NCBI GenBank assembly: GCA_015657535.1
Contig: JADHZB010002018.1
Location: 1 to 64,000 of the forward strand
Source: Nephromyces sp. MM_2019
Taxonomy: Eukaryota > Apicomplexa > Aconoidasida > Nephromycida
Reading direction: 5' to 3'
DNA length: 64,000 bases
Below are positions 50,104-61,114 of the stretch, in pieces. The notes below the pieces were generated by a model, which did no database searches, was not told where the DNA came from, and saw only the letters and a list, made by a program, of their open reading frames with translations. The position numbers and the translations under genes are program-made. Each line of letters starts with the position of its first letter. Positions within the stretch are counted from its first letter, which is position 1.

Positions 50104-50434
50104 AGCTCAAGACTTCATTATTTAAATTCATCCATGGGGATTAATTTTCAAATTTCTAATTATTTTAAAAATAGTTTTTATCAACCAAAAAAATCGCAAA
50201 TATAATGACCTCACAGTTATTAGAAAAAGCACATATATGTGAAAATAATTTTAAAACATTTGTGAATTCGTGAGATAAAAATAATATAACACTTTCAACT
50301 TCTCCCCCTAAATTTTCAATTTTAATAAAGAAAGATTGATTCAGTTTAGTATAATTATTTTGTCTATATAAAAAGCTCTTGCTGTGATGTTGACAAGATG
50401 AAATTGAAACCTGATAGAACATTCAAATTATCTG
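50104..50434. other. Convergent intergenic region
   Basis: 3' flanks of Cpn20 and the ubiquitin-like gene. Nothing else seen. Confidence 0.45.
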
Positions 50435-51607
50435 TTATCTTTTTTGAAGTAATTTTATCATACATGTATATTTACCTTGCCAAATGTTACTTCTGGGTAG
50501 ACTATTTCTCAAAAATTTTCGTGCAAGTCTTAGAGGCCTTGTTTGAAGTAGGAAAACAGTTGGTATGGTGAGAATAAAACCCTTTTTCACGTGTTCATAA
50601 TCAGGCCCAAAGTGATGCAAATATAATAGCAAGATAGCTAATTTTGAGGTTGGTTTCCATTGGATATTAAAATTGATAGAAAACTTCTCGAAAATCCTTT
50701 GTTTCAGTGTATGTGGGAAAGCTACATTACATGGGCTGATTTTATATTGATTAAGATTTGTCAAAGTGTTATTGCCCCCATAAGCTATTTCTAGTGACTC
50801 AAGATACTCATGGAAATCTTCAGTTAAATTGCTTTTTTTGATAAAGTCCTTTATCTTTATCATCTTTTCGTAGAGATCCTTATTGAGTATATCTGAATGA
50901 CCTTGTTCAGAGAAGCTATTAAGTCGTGTGGATTGGTCCTGGCTATTATAAAGTGGATAGCCAGAGATTCCGGAATCCAATTGTCTTAATAGTCTATCAA
51001 TAATAAGTAGGTAAGCAATTATTTTTCCAGATTTATTCGTTTGGTTCAGGTTATTTAAGGAGTCGATTTTTAATGATATTGGGACAGTAAACATATCAAG
51101 GATTAGAGATATAACTCCATTTTGAGATATGACTTCTTTAAAGCTTTTTATTTCATTGAGTTTAGTTTCAGGAGTACACGTTATTGTAGTATTGTTGATG
51201 ATCAATTTCTGTAAGAAAGTTGGTGGATTACCTGGGAATCGATCTCGAATTTCCTCTTTCAGCTGTCGAAATGTGAAATTGGGATTGATGATTAATTCTA
51301 TTGAATTATCAATTCCTTCTAAACCAGTTGATGTACTTATAATAATCTTGAAAAAATCATCATTGTCAGACTTGGTGTGGTTGACTGACTTGGTAAGAAC
51401 ATATGTGATATTGTTCACAAATCTGTCATAATAACCAGAGCACAGCACACTATACTGATCTCGGTTGGATACTTTGTGGGTTAATGCGATTTCAGGTCTT
51501 GATACACCATGCTTCGAAAACATCGAAAGATTGCCTTGAACAACATAGCCCCAATTAACTACATATATTACTAATAACACAAAGACAAATTTGTATTTAT
51601 GAATCAT
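50435..51607 (-). CDS. Secreted ubiquitin-like domain protein
   Basis: Single exon, 390 aa. The N-terminal MIHKYKFVFVLLVIYVVNWG is a signal peptide or signal anchor. Residues about 84-173 can be laid over ubiquitin: FFKIIISTSTG (strands 1-2 turn), SIELIINPNFTFRQLKEEIR (strand 2 and helix), FPGNPPTFLQKLIINNTTIT (PP turn, then the LIF strand), and GVISLILDMF (last strand). The domain has no C-terminal Gly-Gly. Then a helical region, NLTEDFHEYLESLEIAYGG, and hydrophobic stretches near the C-terminus (LAILLLYLHHFGPDY, GFILTIPTVFLLQ) follow, ending basic. A ubiquitin-like fold with a secretory leader recalls the plastid ubiquitin-like protein PUBL of apicomplexan apicoplast import, but the size, the tail and the missing Gly make this an inference only. 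Confidence 0.8.
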   Translation of the reverse strand: MIHKYKFVFVLLVIYVVNWGYVVQGNLSMFSKHGVSRPEIALTHKVSNRDQYSVLCSGYYDRFVNNITYVLTKSVNHTKSDNDDFFKIIISTSTGLEGIDNSIELIINPNFTFRQLKEEIRDRFPGNPPTFLQKLIINNTTITCTPETKLNEIKSFKEVISQNGVISLILDMFTVPISLKIDSLNNLNQTNKSGKIIAYLLIIDRLLRQLDSGISGYPLYNSQDQSTRLNSFSEQGHSDILNKDLYEKMIKIKDFIKKSNLTEDFHEYLESLEIAYGGNNTLTNLNQYKISPCNVAFPHTLKQRIFEKFSINFNIQWKPTSKLAILLLYLHHFGPDYEHVKKGFILTIPTVFLLQTRPLRLARKFLRNSLPRSNIWQGKYTCMIKLLQKR

Positions 51608-52320
51608 TATTCAATTAGGCTTTCTATGTTTTCTCATTTAAAAAAGAGAACAGATTTTCCATTTAAGCGAATAAATAATGAGCTAAGAGATTTTTTATAT
51701 TGGCTTTGGTATTGCAATAATAGGTTGTGCTTTATAACTAACAAAGCATAACATAACGTTAGGTGTCTATTCCAAACGAATAATTGTCAGTTTTTGAAAA
51801 CTGGGTTTGTTCAAATGTTAATAAATAAAATTAACGAAGTTATTTTAGCTGACTTTTGTTGAAGTTCCTAAGAGTGCTGGTAGGAAAAAGTTGCGCCAAT
51901 AATGATTTGTTGACTTTTTCAATGAAAGTGTTGGTATGTGCTATAAAGCTCATAAGTTCAATTGTGAGACGTCTTAACGTTTGGGTAAAGAGGTGTGTGT
52001 ATTAACTAAAGAAAATTTTGTTAGTTTTTATAGGGCGCTGGGATGAGTTCAGCAATGCCTCTCTGGTGATAAATTACGTAGCTCTGCTTATATGCTTATA
52101 AGCACTTTGAGAAATGAGTACAGAAGTGTTTAGAACTTCATATCCAATGTTGAAAGGTGTAAATGTAAATTATTTATGAATGCCATTTGCCAATAAGCAT
52201 TACTCCTTAGTACCAATTTACCAAAAGAATATAAATGCTAGTGATAGAGCTCTCAAATTATAAATTCTTGAAATAGTAAATGATATTATTTTAATTTTAT
52301 TCAAGATTTAATTTCTTAAC
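51608..52320. other. Divergent intergenic region
   Basis: Promoter region for the ubiquitin-like and the next plus-strand gene. Nothing else seen. Confidence 0.45.
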
Positions 52321-53778
52321 ATGGAAAGATACACAGGGCTTGAGTTATATCAACACAAAAGGCTTAGTCAATACAATGAAATTGAAAATACTCAATTTAG
52401 CCAGAAAATTCGAAGACAAGGACACTTCACAGCTAAAAATGGAATTCAAATAAGTCAAGATAATTTGAAGCTTGCCAGCAAAGCTTTTAATAATATAATG
52501 GTTAATTGCATATACGAATACCTTTGATGCTCATGAATAATACACCCGAAAGTTTTTGAAAATTACTTAAAATTAATCAGTCTCACTTGAATATTTAATA
52601 AATTTGTTACATAAATTTTCAGACTTGTCAAATTTCATATTTAATTGAATTTAACAGGTATCGTTTGATCAACAATATCAAAACCTTAAGCTATTGCTTC
52701 TAAATGATAAAAGAGTCTCAAAATCTTACAAATTTGAGGTTGAAGAGTTAATAAATGACTGCTTATCTTCAAATCTAAAATGTAATAATTTAAATATAAA
52801 TTTTAATTTATACATATCGTTTGTATTTAGTATTTTTGAACTTTAAAGTCGTCTCATATTTTTCGACATTTTTTGCTTATTTTGATGCTTTTCGAAATGT
52901 GGCCTAGTTTTTAATTGCTATTTATAGTTATATCTTGTAAGGCAATCAATTTTCTTATATTTTTATTTGATTACATCAACAGATGAAAATTATCCATTTT
53001 TAAATCATCCAAATTATTCAAAGTTATTATCATCGCTTAAATTCTCTTACGATGAATTGGAAAAGATAAAGCTTGAAAGTACCAAAATCGAACTTAGCTA
53101 TTTGCACCTACAAGTAAGTAAATATCCAAAGTTTAGAGGGCTTTCTTCAAAAGTTGATTCATTTTCAAACAAAATTTCTAGAAAGTTTCTGAGCTTTGGT
53201 TTTATGAATTTGAAGTTGCTGATATAACTTTGTCTCAGAAAAGTGTCCTCAAACAAGAAGTAAGATAGTTTACAAAGCAGGGATGTAATAATAAAATTTG
53301 ATCAAAAGGTTGATGGATTCATAAAATTCATGTGCCTAAAATATTATTACAAACTTGATTCGTTACTAAAATAACTTCCAGGAAGGCAAGTTGCAAAACC
53401 CTATGATTGAATCACTTGAATATTTGGAAAGCTTTAACAAATATGTTAATTATACGAAAAAAATTTATTTCAAAACTTCAACAGAAAATGCGGTATATAT
53501 ATTATCAATGAAAATGTTCATTTTTGCATATAGATTAAAATGTTACCATTCTAACTTTGGTATCGTTATATAACATACAAAAGTAGTAGAATAAATACAC
53601 ACACTTGTACATGTGATTGAAACTATTTTACTTGTGTCAGATTGCTATTGGTGACAGTGAAATAAAAGCCAGGAAATATTCAAGATTCGCTTCAAAGAAC
53701 TCCAAATCTAAACCTTTAGAAGCTGATAATTTTTTATTTTGTAAAGATTTGAATGATTTCACATTAGAAGATTTTTGA
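52321..53778 (+). CDS. Helical hypothetical protein, 253 aa
   Basis: Six exons (52321-52500, 52658-52781, 52983-53113, 53182-53259, 53382-53492, 53641-53778) join exactly to 253 aa with all phases correct. The protein is largely helical and charged: DNLKLASKAFNNIMVSFDQQ, LINDCLSSNLK, YSKLLSSLKFSYDELEKIKL, KVSELWFYEFEVADITLSQK, MIESLEYLESFNKYVNYTKK. It may form coiled coils. The C-terminus is SKPLEADNFLFCKDL then TLEDF. No signal peptide or known catalytic motif. The pattern of short helical exons resembles the MED7 gene that follows, but I cannot assign it to a complex. Family unknown. Confidence 0.75.
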
Positions 53779-54143
53779 TTAGTTTTAATATGACGTTTTG
53801 GAAGAATAACAATAATCACAAATGTGCCTAGCTAACTTTTGCCACAAAGCCTATATAAATTATAAATTTTCACACAATAAAAAACATGTATTAATTTATA
53901 CAAAAACACATTCCAAGAAAAATAAACAGCTTTATGCTTGAATCTCAATTAAGTTGAAAACCTCTTAAGTTTTAAAATTAAAATCCACCTTTAAATTTGA
54001 AATTATAAATGTAAAGAAAGCATGAAACTTTCGAATACACAATCTCCTGATTAAACCATTTAGACACAAATGACCAACATAGCTCATGCATCAATTTGAT
54101 CGAAACACACCTTGGATTGCTCGAAATAGTTTCAATTAAAGGA
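53779..54143. other. Intergenic region between two plus-strand genes
   Basis: Short AT-rich spacer; promoter of MED7 expected here. No other feature. Confidence 0.4.
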
Positions 54144-55339
54144 ATGAAGTAAATTATGATATGCTTATGCTTACTTTGTACTTTTGTTCAATATAAACAA
54201 AATTTCCAGTGCGAACGATTTCAAATCAGACTGGCCACCTCCACCCTTCTTTTACACTGAGTACTCTGATGGCGAGACATCAGGAAGAAGTCCTCCAAGA
54301 CCGCCCCTGGAATACTGGAGTCTTTTTGGAAATAGATACTCGGTAAATTAAGGGATGTACATGTGTATATAAAAGTTATAACTTTTATTGCTTCACACTT
54401 TTTGTTACTTCTTCAACAACACACTTCGACTACATCCATTTCTTTTTATCACCATCATTTCCTCTTCCCTCCTCTACTACAATATCCTAATTGACTCTCA
54501 AAACTCCATGACAAGCCCTCTTTTTATACACTCATTACTCAGGAACACGCAAAAATCGAACCATTGAGCTCAGACACGATCTTATACAATGAAAATGAAG
54601 AAACGGGTATGACTAATTTATGCAAAAATCAGAGCTATTTCAGAACAAATAATTTTTTCATGCAATTTTAATACTTATTACTGGATTCTAAAGCCCACTC
54701 TCTTTAATTAATTTTTCTCAGACCTGAAAGAGGAGTTTCGACGGTTGTACTATAGTTATGTTGAGCAAATTGATATTGTTATTGAATCATTAGCCAATGT
54801 AAGAGCTTGACAAAGCACCCATATTTTATCTACTCAGGCGTACTTACTTGATTTTGTTAATATGCCTTTATGAACTAAGAAAGCTACTTTTAAACTTAAA
54901 TTCATGTACAGAATAATAAGTGATGTTCTGAAAATTTTTACTCAGAATCGTGGGAATGAATCTGACCAAATAAAAAAGTTAATGAAGGTAGTAAAGTATG
55001 AATTTTAAACACTTTTAGTGAATTTACACAACTAACCAATATTGACAAATACTTTATCCATATGCTTTTGATTGAATCATTCAACATGTACATAATTTTA
55101 GATTTATCAAAACCTTTTATATATTTTATTGAAATTGAGAAGACCTCAAACTGAGCAATTTGTTTTGGAACGCTTAAAGTAATATGAAAACTTTAATAAG
55201 AACTCATAACACACACACAAATATATTAAATGTTTTACCAACCACTTTGCTTAGCAAACAACTTGAGGAACGAATGAAACAAATTAACACTTTAGAAGAA
55301 CAATTACATGAATTGAGCCCAGAAAAACAAGGAGTATGA
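54144..55339 (+). CDS. MED7: Mediator complex subunit 7
   Basis: Part of the Mediator middle module that links transcription factors to RNA polymerase II; nuclear. Exons 54210-54342, 54543-54606, 54722-54798, 54946-54987, 55102-55178 and 55255-55339, plus a 5-nt first coding exon at 54144-54148, give 160 aa exactly. The N-terminal part is Pro-rich as in MED7: DWPPPPFFYTEYSDGETSG, RPPLEYWSLFGNRYS. Next come the helices of the MED7/MED21 coiled coil: DLKEEFRRLYYSYVEQIDIV, NESDQIKKLMKIYQNLLYIL, LRRPQTEQFVLERLNKQLEE. The end is LHELSPEKQGV. It is shorter than fungal or animal MED7 (over 200 aa) because the region before WPPPP is nearly absent. The first exon is the only ATG that fits in phase, by inference. 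Confidence 0.85.
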
Positions 55340-55920
55340 AAATCAATTTTTATAAATATTTATGACTTTTGAATTTAGAAATTTTTTCGGCATAAAGACT
55401 TGTCTACAAACATAAACACATTGAACAGACCCACTTAGAATTAAAATAAAAAGCACATTATTAATTATTAAGATCTTTTTGTTATAATTCATAATTATAT
55501 ATAACATACTTTTATATATTTCCGATCTAGTGTAAACCATGAATTAATCTGGCTGTTGGATTATAATATTGACTCGACCCCAACTTTTGGATAAAGTTGT
55601 AGATCTTCAAGATTCCAATAAATGAATTCAGATGTAAAAATTGCAAAAAAACTCAAGATACAATATAATAGTAACAGAATTTATTTTATATCCATTCAAA
55701 TTAGTTTAATATAGCTAATGAAATTGTGCTTAGGTATTCATAATTCTCTTGAAAAAATTAATAAAACATAATATATTTTCCTAAAATAAATATTATCCAA
55801 GAACAAATGCGCTTTGAAAATTTCAAATCATTATTTAGTTCCATTTGTGTAATATCATATCAATAGATTGGTATGATAGAGAATTTATGTATATATAAAT
55901 TATCAAAATACGTAGAATCT
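55340..55920. other. Convergent intergenic region
   Basis: 3' flanks of MED7 and bL21. A 65-codon frame on the minus strand at 55343-55540 has no family signal. Confidence 0.45.
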
Positions 55921-56913
55921 TTAGTTGTACAATACATTCTTGATAAGGATTTCATTAAGTACAGGGTCAAAATTGCTGAATACATTCCCATCAGTAATGT
56001 TTTTAGTCTCCTTCGGGAAGAATATGTTATTATTTTTTAGTATATTAGTATTTAAACTTGGCTGTTTAAGCCGATTAATTGATTTAATGGTAGAATATAT
56101 GGAGAGGTGAGATAACCAACTTTCGTTTGAGTCCATGTTTAAATCTTGAGTCATTAACTCCTCAATTTGATCAATTTTAATACGGGTCAATAGCTGTCTA
56201 TGACCTAACAATTTTCGATAACGCTTTTTAGGTTTATGTTTGAGAATTTTGAGTTTTTCGCCTTTAAAATGATCCAAAACAGTTGCTATAACACGAATTT
56301 TCTGTAGAAAAGGTTGTCCAACCCATGATCGTTGATCTGGTGACTTATAAAATAAAACACGATGTAAGTGAATTTTGCTTCCAATGTCTTGAGAAACTCT
56401 ATTCACATCATAGTAACGTCCTTTTTCTATCCATAGCTGCTTTCCACTGATTTGAACTATTGCAAAGGATCCAGATCTATCCTTACCATCATCAAGTTTA
56501 TATAATTTTGATATTGCGGGTGAAATTTTACTATTGATTGGTATTAGTTGTTGTGGTTTAGATACATCATATCTGTTATTTTTCTGTGATTGTTGTGATT
56601 TCAACAGCTCTGATGAACTAAGTTGCTGCTGTGCATAAAACCCTGATTCTGAGGTAGCACCGAGCTTTTGTTGTCCTGTTAGATGCTGGTTGAAGCTATG
56701 ATAATAATTTGTTTGTATTGTTCTAATTTTCTTTTGATTAGAGAAATTATCGTGTGCGTATTTGCTTTTCCGTTGGTAAGAGAAGTGGTTTGACCTTGGA
56801 TTTGTTAGGTATGTTACACATTTTTGATTTAAAGTGTATGTAAAGATAGGATGATTTGCTATGAAACAGAGGAGGTATATAACTAAAGATTTATAGCATT
56901 TTAGTTTGAACAT
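55921..56913 (-). CDS. rpl21: Ribosomal protein bL21, apicoplast-type
   Basis: Large-subunit ribosomal protein of bacterial type, here nucleus-encoded for an organelle ribosome. Single exon, 330 aa, about three times the bacterial length. The L21 domain is at residues about 149-250: SFAIVQISGKQLWIEKGRYY, DIGSKIHLHRVLFY, WVGQPFLQKIRVIATVLDHF, then KILKHKPKKRYRKLLGHRQL and LTRIKIDQI. The basic KHKPKKRYRKLLGHRQ block is the bL21 signature for 23S rRNA contact. The N-terminal 148 residues begin with a signal peptide (MFKLKCYKSLVIYLLCFIAN) followed by a Lys/Asn/Ser/Gln-rich stretch, as in bipartite apicoplast leaders. A mitochondrial location is less likely given that leader. The 80-residue C-terminal extension is of unknown role. 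Confidence 0.93.
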   Translation of the reverse strand: MFKLKCYKSLVIYLLCFIANHPIFTYTLNQKCVTYLTNPRSNHFSYQRKSKYAHDNFSNQKKIRTIQTNYYHSFNQHLTGQQKLGATSESGFYAQQQLSSSELLKSQQSQKNNRYDVSKPQQLIPINSKISPAISKLYKLDDGKDRSGSFAIVQISGKQLWIEKGRYYDVNRVSQDIGSKIHLHRVLFYKSPDQRSWVGQPFLQKIRVIATVLDHFKGEKLKILKHKPKKRYRKLLGHRQLLTRIKIDQIEELMTQDLNMDSNESWLSHLSIYSTIKSINRLKQPSLNTNILKNNNIFFPKETKNITDGNVFSNFDPVLNEILIKNVLYN

Positions 56914-57906
56914 TTCTCATTCTATAGCATAAATATTTTTGAAATATATGATAAATTGTTTTATCTTGTATTTATAAACCATATCCATCAATTGTGATAG
57001 GAATTACAAGCAATTGTAAATCCAAATATCTGAAATCATCTTTTACAAATTTGGGCTTTTTGAAATTTTATCTTTGCATTATCATTTGGATAAATCTTTA
57101 AAAGAATGGTTTGGCAAACTTAGTAAAATCTAAAATTCTAACTTCATCTTTAAAACATAAGGTGAACATGTGTGTGTAATTATAGTATAATTTTGCTTTC
57201 GTGTTTATGAATATAGATAGTATTTGTAACTAGTATATAGATGTTATGCGTACATGTTATAAATCTTTTAATACAAGTTAAGAGGGAATTACAAAGACAT
57301 CTTGTTTAATAAAGTAAAAACAACAATATCAATAATGGATAGCAAGTTTATATATATATTACCTATAAATTTACTTATAAAAGGTAAAACAAATTATATA
57401 TTAAAATATTTATATGAATATAAAGTGTTTATATTGTTTGTAAAACTCGTATCACTACACATATATAATTCTTGTATAAAAATTATAAGGATTATAAACT
57501 TCAATGTTTTTATAGCACAAATAAAGACACATAATTCAATGAGTATGTCTGAATTATTATAAACGTCTCAACTTTGAAAGGTATACATAATTCCAATTTA
57601 TGTATATTAAATCAGTTTTTTTTAAATGTCAAAAGTTAATTCATATATATATATAGATATATATCAGTGTTATGTATATATAATTAATTTATGGCATCAC
57701 AAATGAACTTTTTATTTTTAATATAATGGTATCAATATATATATATAAATATACATATTGATCAGAATGTGTGCTCACATTTACTCAAGAACGTTAAATA
57801 TGGATAACTGAGGTAACTTAGAAAATAAGGTGGTAAATCGAAATAAACTAAAAATTTATAAATAAAAACACAAGTAAGAAAAAATTCCTCGATTTTAACT
57901 AAAAGA
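56914..57906. other. Intergenic region
   Basis: 5' flank of bL21 and 3' flank of the small membrane protein gene. The 86-codon frame at 57302-57562 (+) is AT-driven Ile/Lys/Tyr composition without motif, so I do not call it. TA-rich microsatellite-like patches at about 57640-57665 and 57735-57755. Confidence 0.45.
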
Positions 57907-58245
57907 TTATTTTTCCGAACGAATTTGTTGGAGTAATTTCTCTCTTTGAGTATCAATATCGACTCGTTCAGTTTGTTGTGGAATAATTGTTTTTGAAGAT
58001 ATTAAATTTGGGCCAACAATTTTTTCATTCCAATTATTAATTTCATCGTCAGACATTTCGATCTTTCGTTTTGGGTTAACAAACAGCTTTGCATCTTCAG
58101 GTTTACTTATTTCATTTACTCCAATCCATATCAAACCAAATGCAATTCCAGTTATCCATATCGACCACTTGTAAGCTGGACTACCCCTCAATAAAACTGT
58201 ACGAGACCAATGATTATATATTTTTTTGTATCTTAAGGTGTTCAT
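57907..58245 (-). CDS. Small one-helix membrane protein, 112 aa
   Basis: Single exon. The N-terminus is basic and Tyr/Arg-rich (MNTLRYKKIYNHWSRTVLLR), then one membrane helix at about residues 25-44 (AYKWSIWITGIAFGLIWIGV), then a soluble, charged tail (FVNPKRKIEMSDDEINNWNE, QREKLLQQIRSEK). There is no signal cleavage site, and the basic N-terminus before a Trp-rich helix is typical of small subunits of mitochondrial inner-membrane complexes. That is an inference from shape only. I do not recognise the family. The tail is coherent and the composition differs from the AT-driven frames around it, so I take it as real. Confidence 0.7.
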   Translation of the reverse strand: MNTLRYKKIYNHWSRTVLLRGSPAYKWSIWITGIAFGLIWIGVNEISKPEDAKLFVNPKRKIEMSDDEINNWNEKIVGPNLISSKTIIPQQTERVDIDTQREKLLQQIRSEK

Positions 58246-60493
58246 TTCAGCTTATTTAGTTGTACATTATGTTATGAGTGGTTAGAGTAGCTTTGCAGAG
58301 TAATATGACGATGGAGGAAGTCTTTAGAATGCCTTGATTACAGTGTGTGAGTAGAGGAGAGTTCAGTGGTTGTATGCTATTGAGTAAAGTATGTCGCATA
58401 AGGTATATATATTTATATGCATATGTTAATGATTATCGTGAATGAAAACCTATGTATAAAGAGAAAATAAATATTGTATAATGTGTCTAATTGGAGATAT
58501 CAAGACATCTAATGGTGAAATTGCAATATAAAATGTTCAGGACAATTTTCATTATAAATATGTCTAAATTTTATATGTACATAATACAGCTTTATTGCTA
58601 AACAATCTAAAAAATTTTCAAGATGCTTATATATTCATATTAACCACTTTCTATATATGTAATTTACACCGTTTTTATATATGTGTGGAATTTTAAGAAA
58701 TTGAATGTTTTGATTATTTAATGCTGCATAAACTCAATAAAATGAGTTGATACACAAAGTTTTTAGTATTTCACTTTTTCTAATTGATATATATTTACAA
58801 TCTTAATTTTTTTATTCTTGTGTTTGTTGATTATTGTTTCCAATGTGTACATGTCTCAAATATGGGTTTTATCTTGTAAAAATGGTCATTTATTAAGTAT
58901 ACAAGAGTATATTAATTATATGACCTAAATCCAAAATGAAACTGTGATTTGAGACTCTTGAAAGTTTTATTTTTATGTAAAATAAAAAATATAATTAACA
59001 AAATTATAACAAAACCACAAACATCACATACACACAATGTGTATAAATGATACTCGGACATATACACCAAACTTACATAAGTCATAAATGTTATTTACAT
59101 ACACATAAATCATCAAAAAATCATTGGTTTAAAATGTTTCAATACCACAAATATGTTTGTTATAAAAATAAACTCTATAAACTAAGATTATAAGAGTCGT
59201 GTATGCTTAGAAATAACAAAATTATTTTCAAAATAGGCATGATAAGCATAAGCAAATTTCACACTACCAAACCAGAAAATACTACATACACATAAAAAAC
59301 AAGCATCATATATACTCAGAAACAATGTAAGCAAGTTTACAAAAACATCATAAGCATACACACATATATATATTTTAATTATATATGCTATATATATATA
59401 TATATATATTAAACAACACATTCTGTATAAGTAATCAATACCAACAATCCAAATACATGCGTAATCCCCTCTTCGAAGTTCTCATAGCCCCACATAAGCA
59501 CAGTTGATGTATGATTTTATTAACCCTTTAAAATTATTTTTTGTAATTATCAATTATATCCAATTTTTCCTCCCTCATAATTCATTTCTAAATAACATTA
59601 TTAATAAAGGTAAGCAGGTAGTTTTCACTTCTTTCTAATCATTTATTATATTTGATTGAATCAGATAATATTAAAAAAACTCACTACATTCTTAATTATA
59701 TAAAATAACACACACTACATTCTATACATTTAAACAACATAATCATCAACCTTCAGATAACCAATTTACTAATACCAATCTTTAAAAGCTATAATTTTTT
59801 TTAAAAATGGTAAGAAATCTACCTTATTACAGCCCATACTTTACACACACACGTACACGATACTCTTTAAACACACCTACACACACACTCATAGATTTAC
59901 ACAAACAAATATCACATAGAAGAACACAAATGCGATTCATTTATTACTCATTTTCACACATTTTTAAGATAATTGACTGAGCAATTTCACACTTTATACC
60001 TCAAAGGATTTTGCTCATCCTTAAATAAGTATATCTTGACTTGATGATGCATACATAATTTGCTTTAAAACTCACAATTTTAACACATATTAAAGTGAAA
60101 TCAGATATATTGTTTATATTCTCAAGGGAATTTGTATGGGTGTTGATATCTTGTGCGTTTATATATTGAGTGTGTGTGTATATCTATTATATTTAATACG
60201 TTTTGTGTATAGCATACATGTTTATAATCTAATGTGCTTTTGTATTATGCTTACATTATTTCACACCTATTTGAATTTAGGTTACATTTAGGTGCGTGTG
60301 TATGTGTTTTTTACGTGCTACTTGTTTTACTTAGTGTGTATATATGTATTTGGTCTTTGTATATATATTATATAAAGTGTGTATTTATACATTTTTTTAC
60401 AAGTATAGATAGCTTATATAATGTGTATATATTTATGCTAGTGTGTGTGTGATTATTCATGTATATATGTAAATGCATGTCTTTATCATTTAG
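58246..60493. other. Intergenic region with CA/TG strand-switching repeats
   Basis: AT-rich with CA-rich stretches on the plus strand up to about 60100, then a TG-rich block at about 60130-60480 just before Cpn10. Short frames here encode Ile/Tyr/His/Cys repeats from the simple sequence and are not genes. A TA run is at about 59386-59410. The missing first exon of Cpn10 may lie at the right end. Confidence 0.5.
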
Positions 60494-61114
60494 AATATTA
60501 CAAGGAAATTTACACCTTTATTGGATCGCATTCTCGTCCAAAAAGTTAAACTTCCCGTTTTAAAAACAAAGTCTGGAATTATACTCCCAGATGCTGCAAA
60601 GTCAAACCCTAATGAAGCAGTGGTAATAATAATTAAACAATCTTCACACACCAGAAAACTCTAAAAAATTACACATTAGCACATACACTTAAACCTTTAA
60701 ATTTATTTCCCTAGCTTATCACACATTCAAATTTTAAAATTTATAATCCCTTCTTAACACAGATTCTATCTCTCAATTCATATCCCTAGTTGAATACCTA
60801 TTCTCTACCTCATATCATACCCCAACTTTAATACACAATTTTTATTTCATTCCACAACCTCATACTAACACACATTCCCGCAATTCATAACTCAGCTCTA
60901 ACACACATTCTCCCTCTCAATTCATAAATTTTAGGTATTAGCTGTTGGCAGTGGAAAAGTAACAAATAATGGTGATAATATACCCTGTAATGTTAATGTT
61001 GGGGACACTGTCTTAGTACCTGAATATGGTGGTATGCCCTTCAAATTTGAAGATGAAGAATTCCACATTTTTAGAAACGATGATATAATTGGTGTATTCA
61101 AGAAAAACAATTGA
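60494..61114 (+). CDS. CPN10: Mitochondrial-type chaperonin 10 (GroES)
   Basis: Single-domain co-chaperonin that caps the mitochondrial Hsp60 ring. Two exons are clear: 60494-60622 (ITRKFTPLLDRILVQKVKLP, TKSGIILPDAAKSN) and 60935-61114 (VLAVGSGKVTNNGDNIPCNV, VGDTVLVPEYGG, FEDEEFHIFRNDDIIGVF, stop TGA). Together they cover residues 3-100 or so of a normal Cpn10. The mobile loop is short and the roof and base strands are in place. The first exon starts after an acceptor at 60492-60493, so the ATG is upstream; an ATG-CTA followed by GTGTGT near 60435 would fit in phase, but this is weak. The intron (60623-60934) is 312 nt, several times longer than most in the window, and CA-rich. Lack of a second GroES domain separates it from Cpn20. 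Confidence 0.92.

Noticed and set aside
57302..57562. 86-codon plus-strand frame
   Set aside because: Composition (Ile, Lys, Tyr, Asn) follows the AT-rich background; no motif, no splice partners.
59188..59421. 77-codon minus-strand frame with many Ile, Tyr, Cys
   Set aside because: Overlaps TA and CA runs; no family signal.
60234..60452. 72-codon frame with many Tyr, Val, Cys
   Set aside because: Lies in the TG-rich block before Cpn10; repeat-driven.
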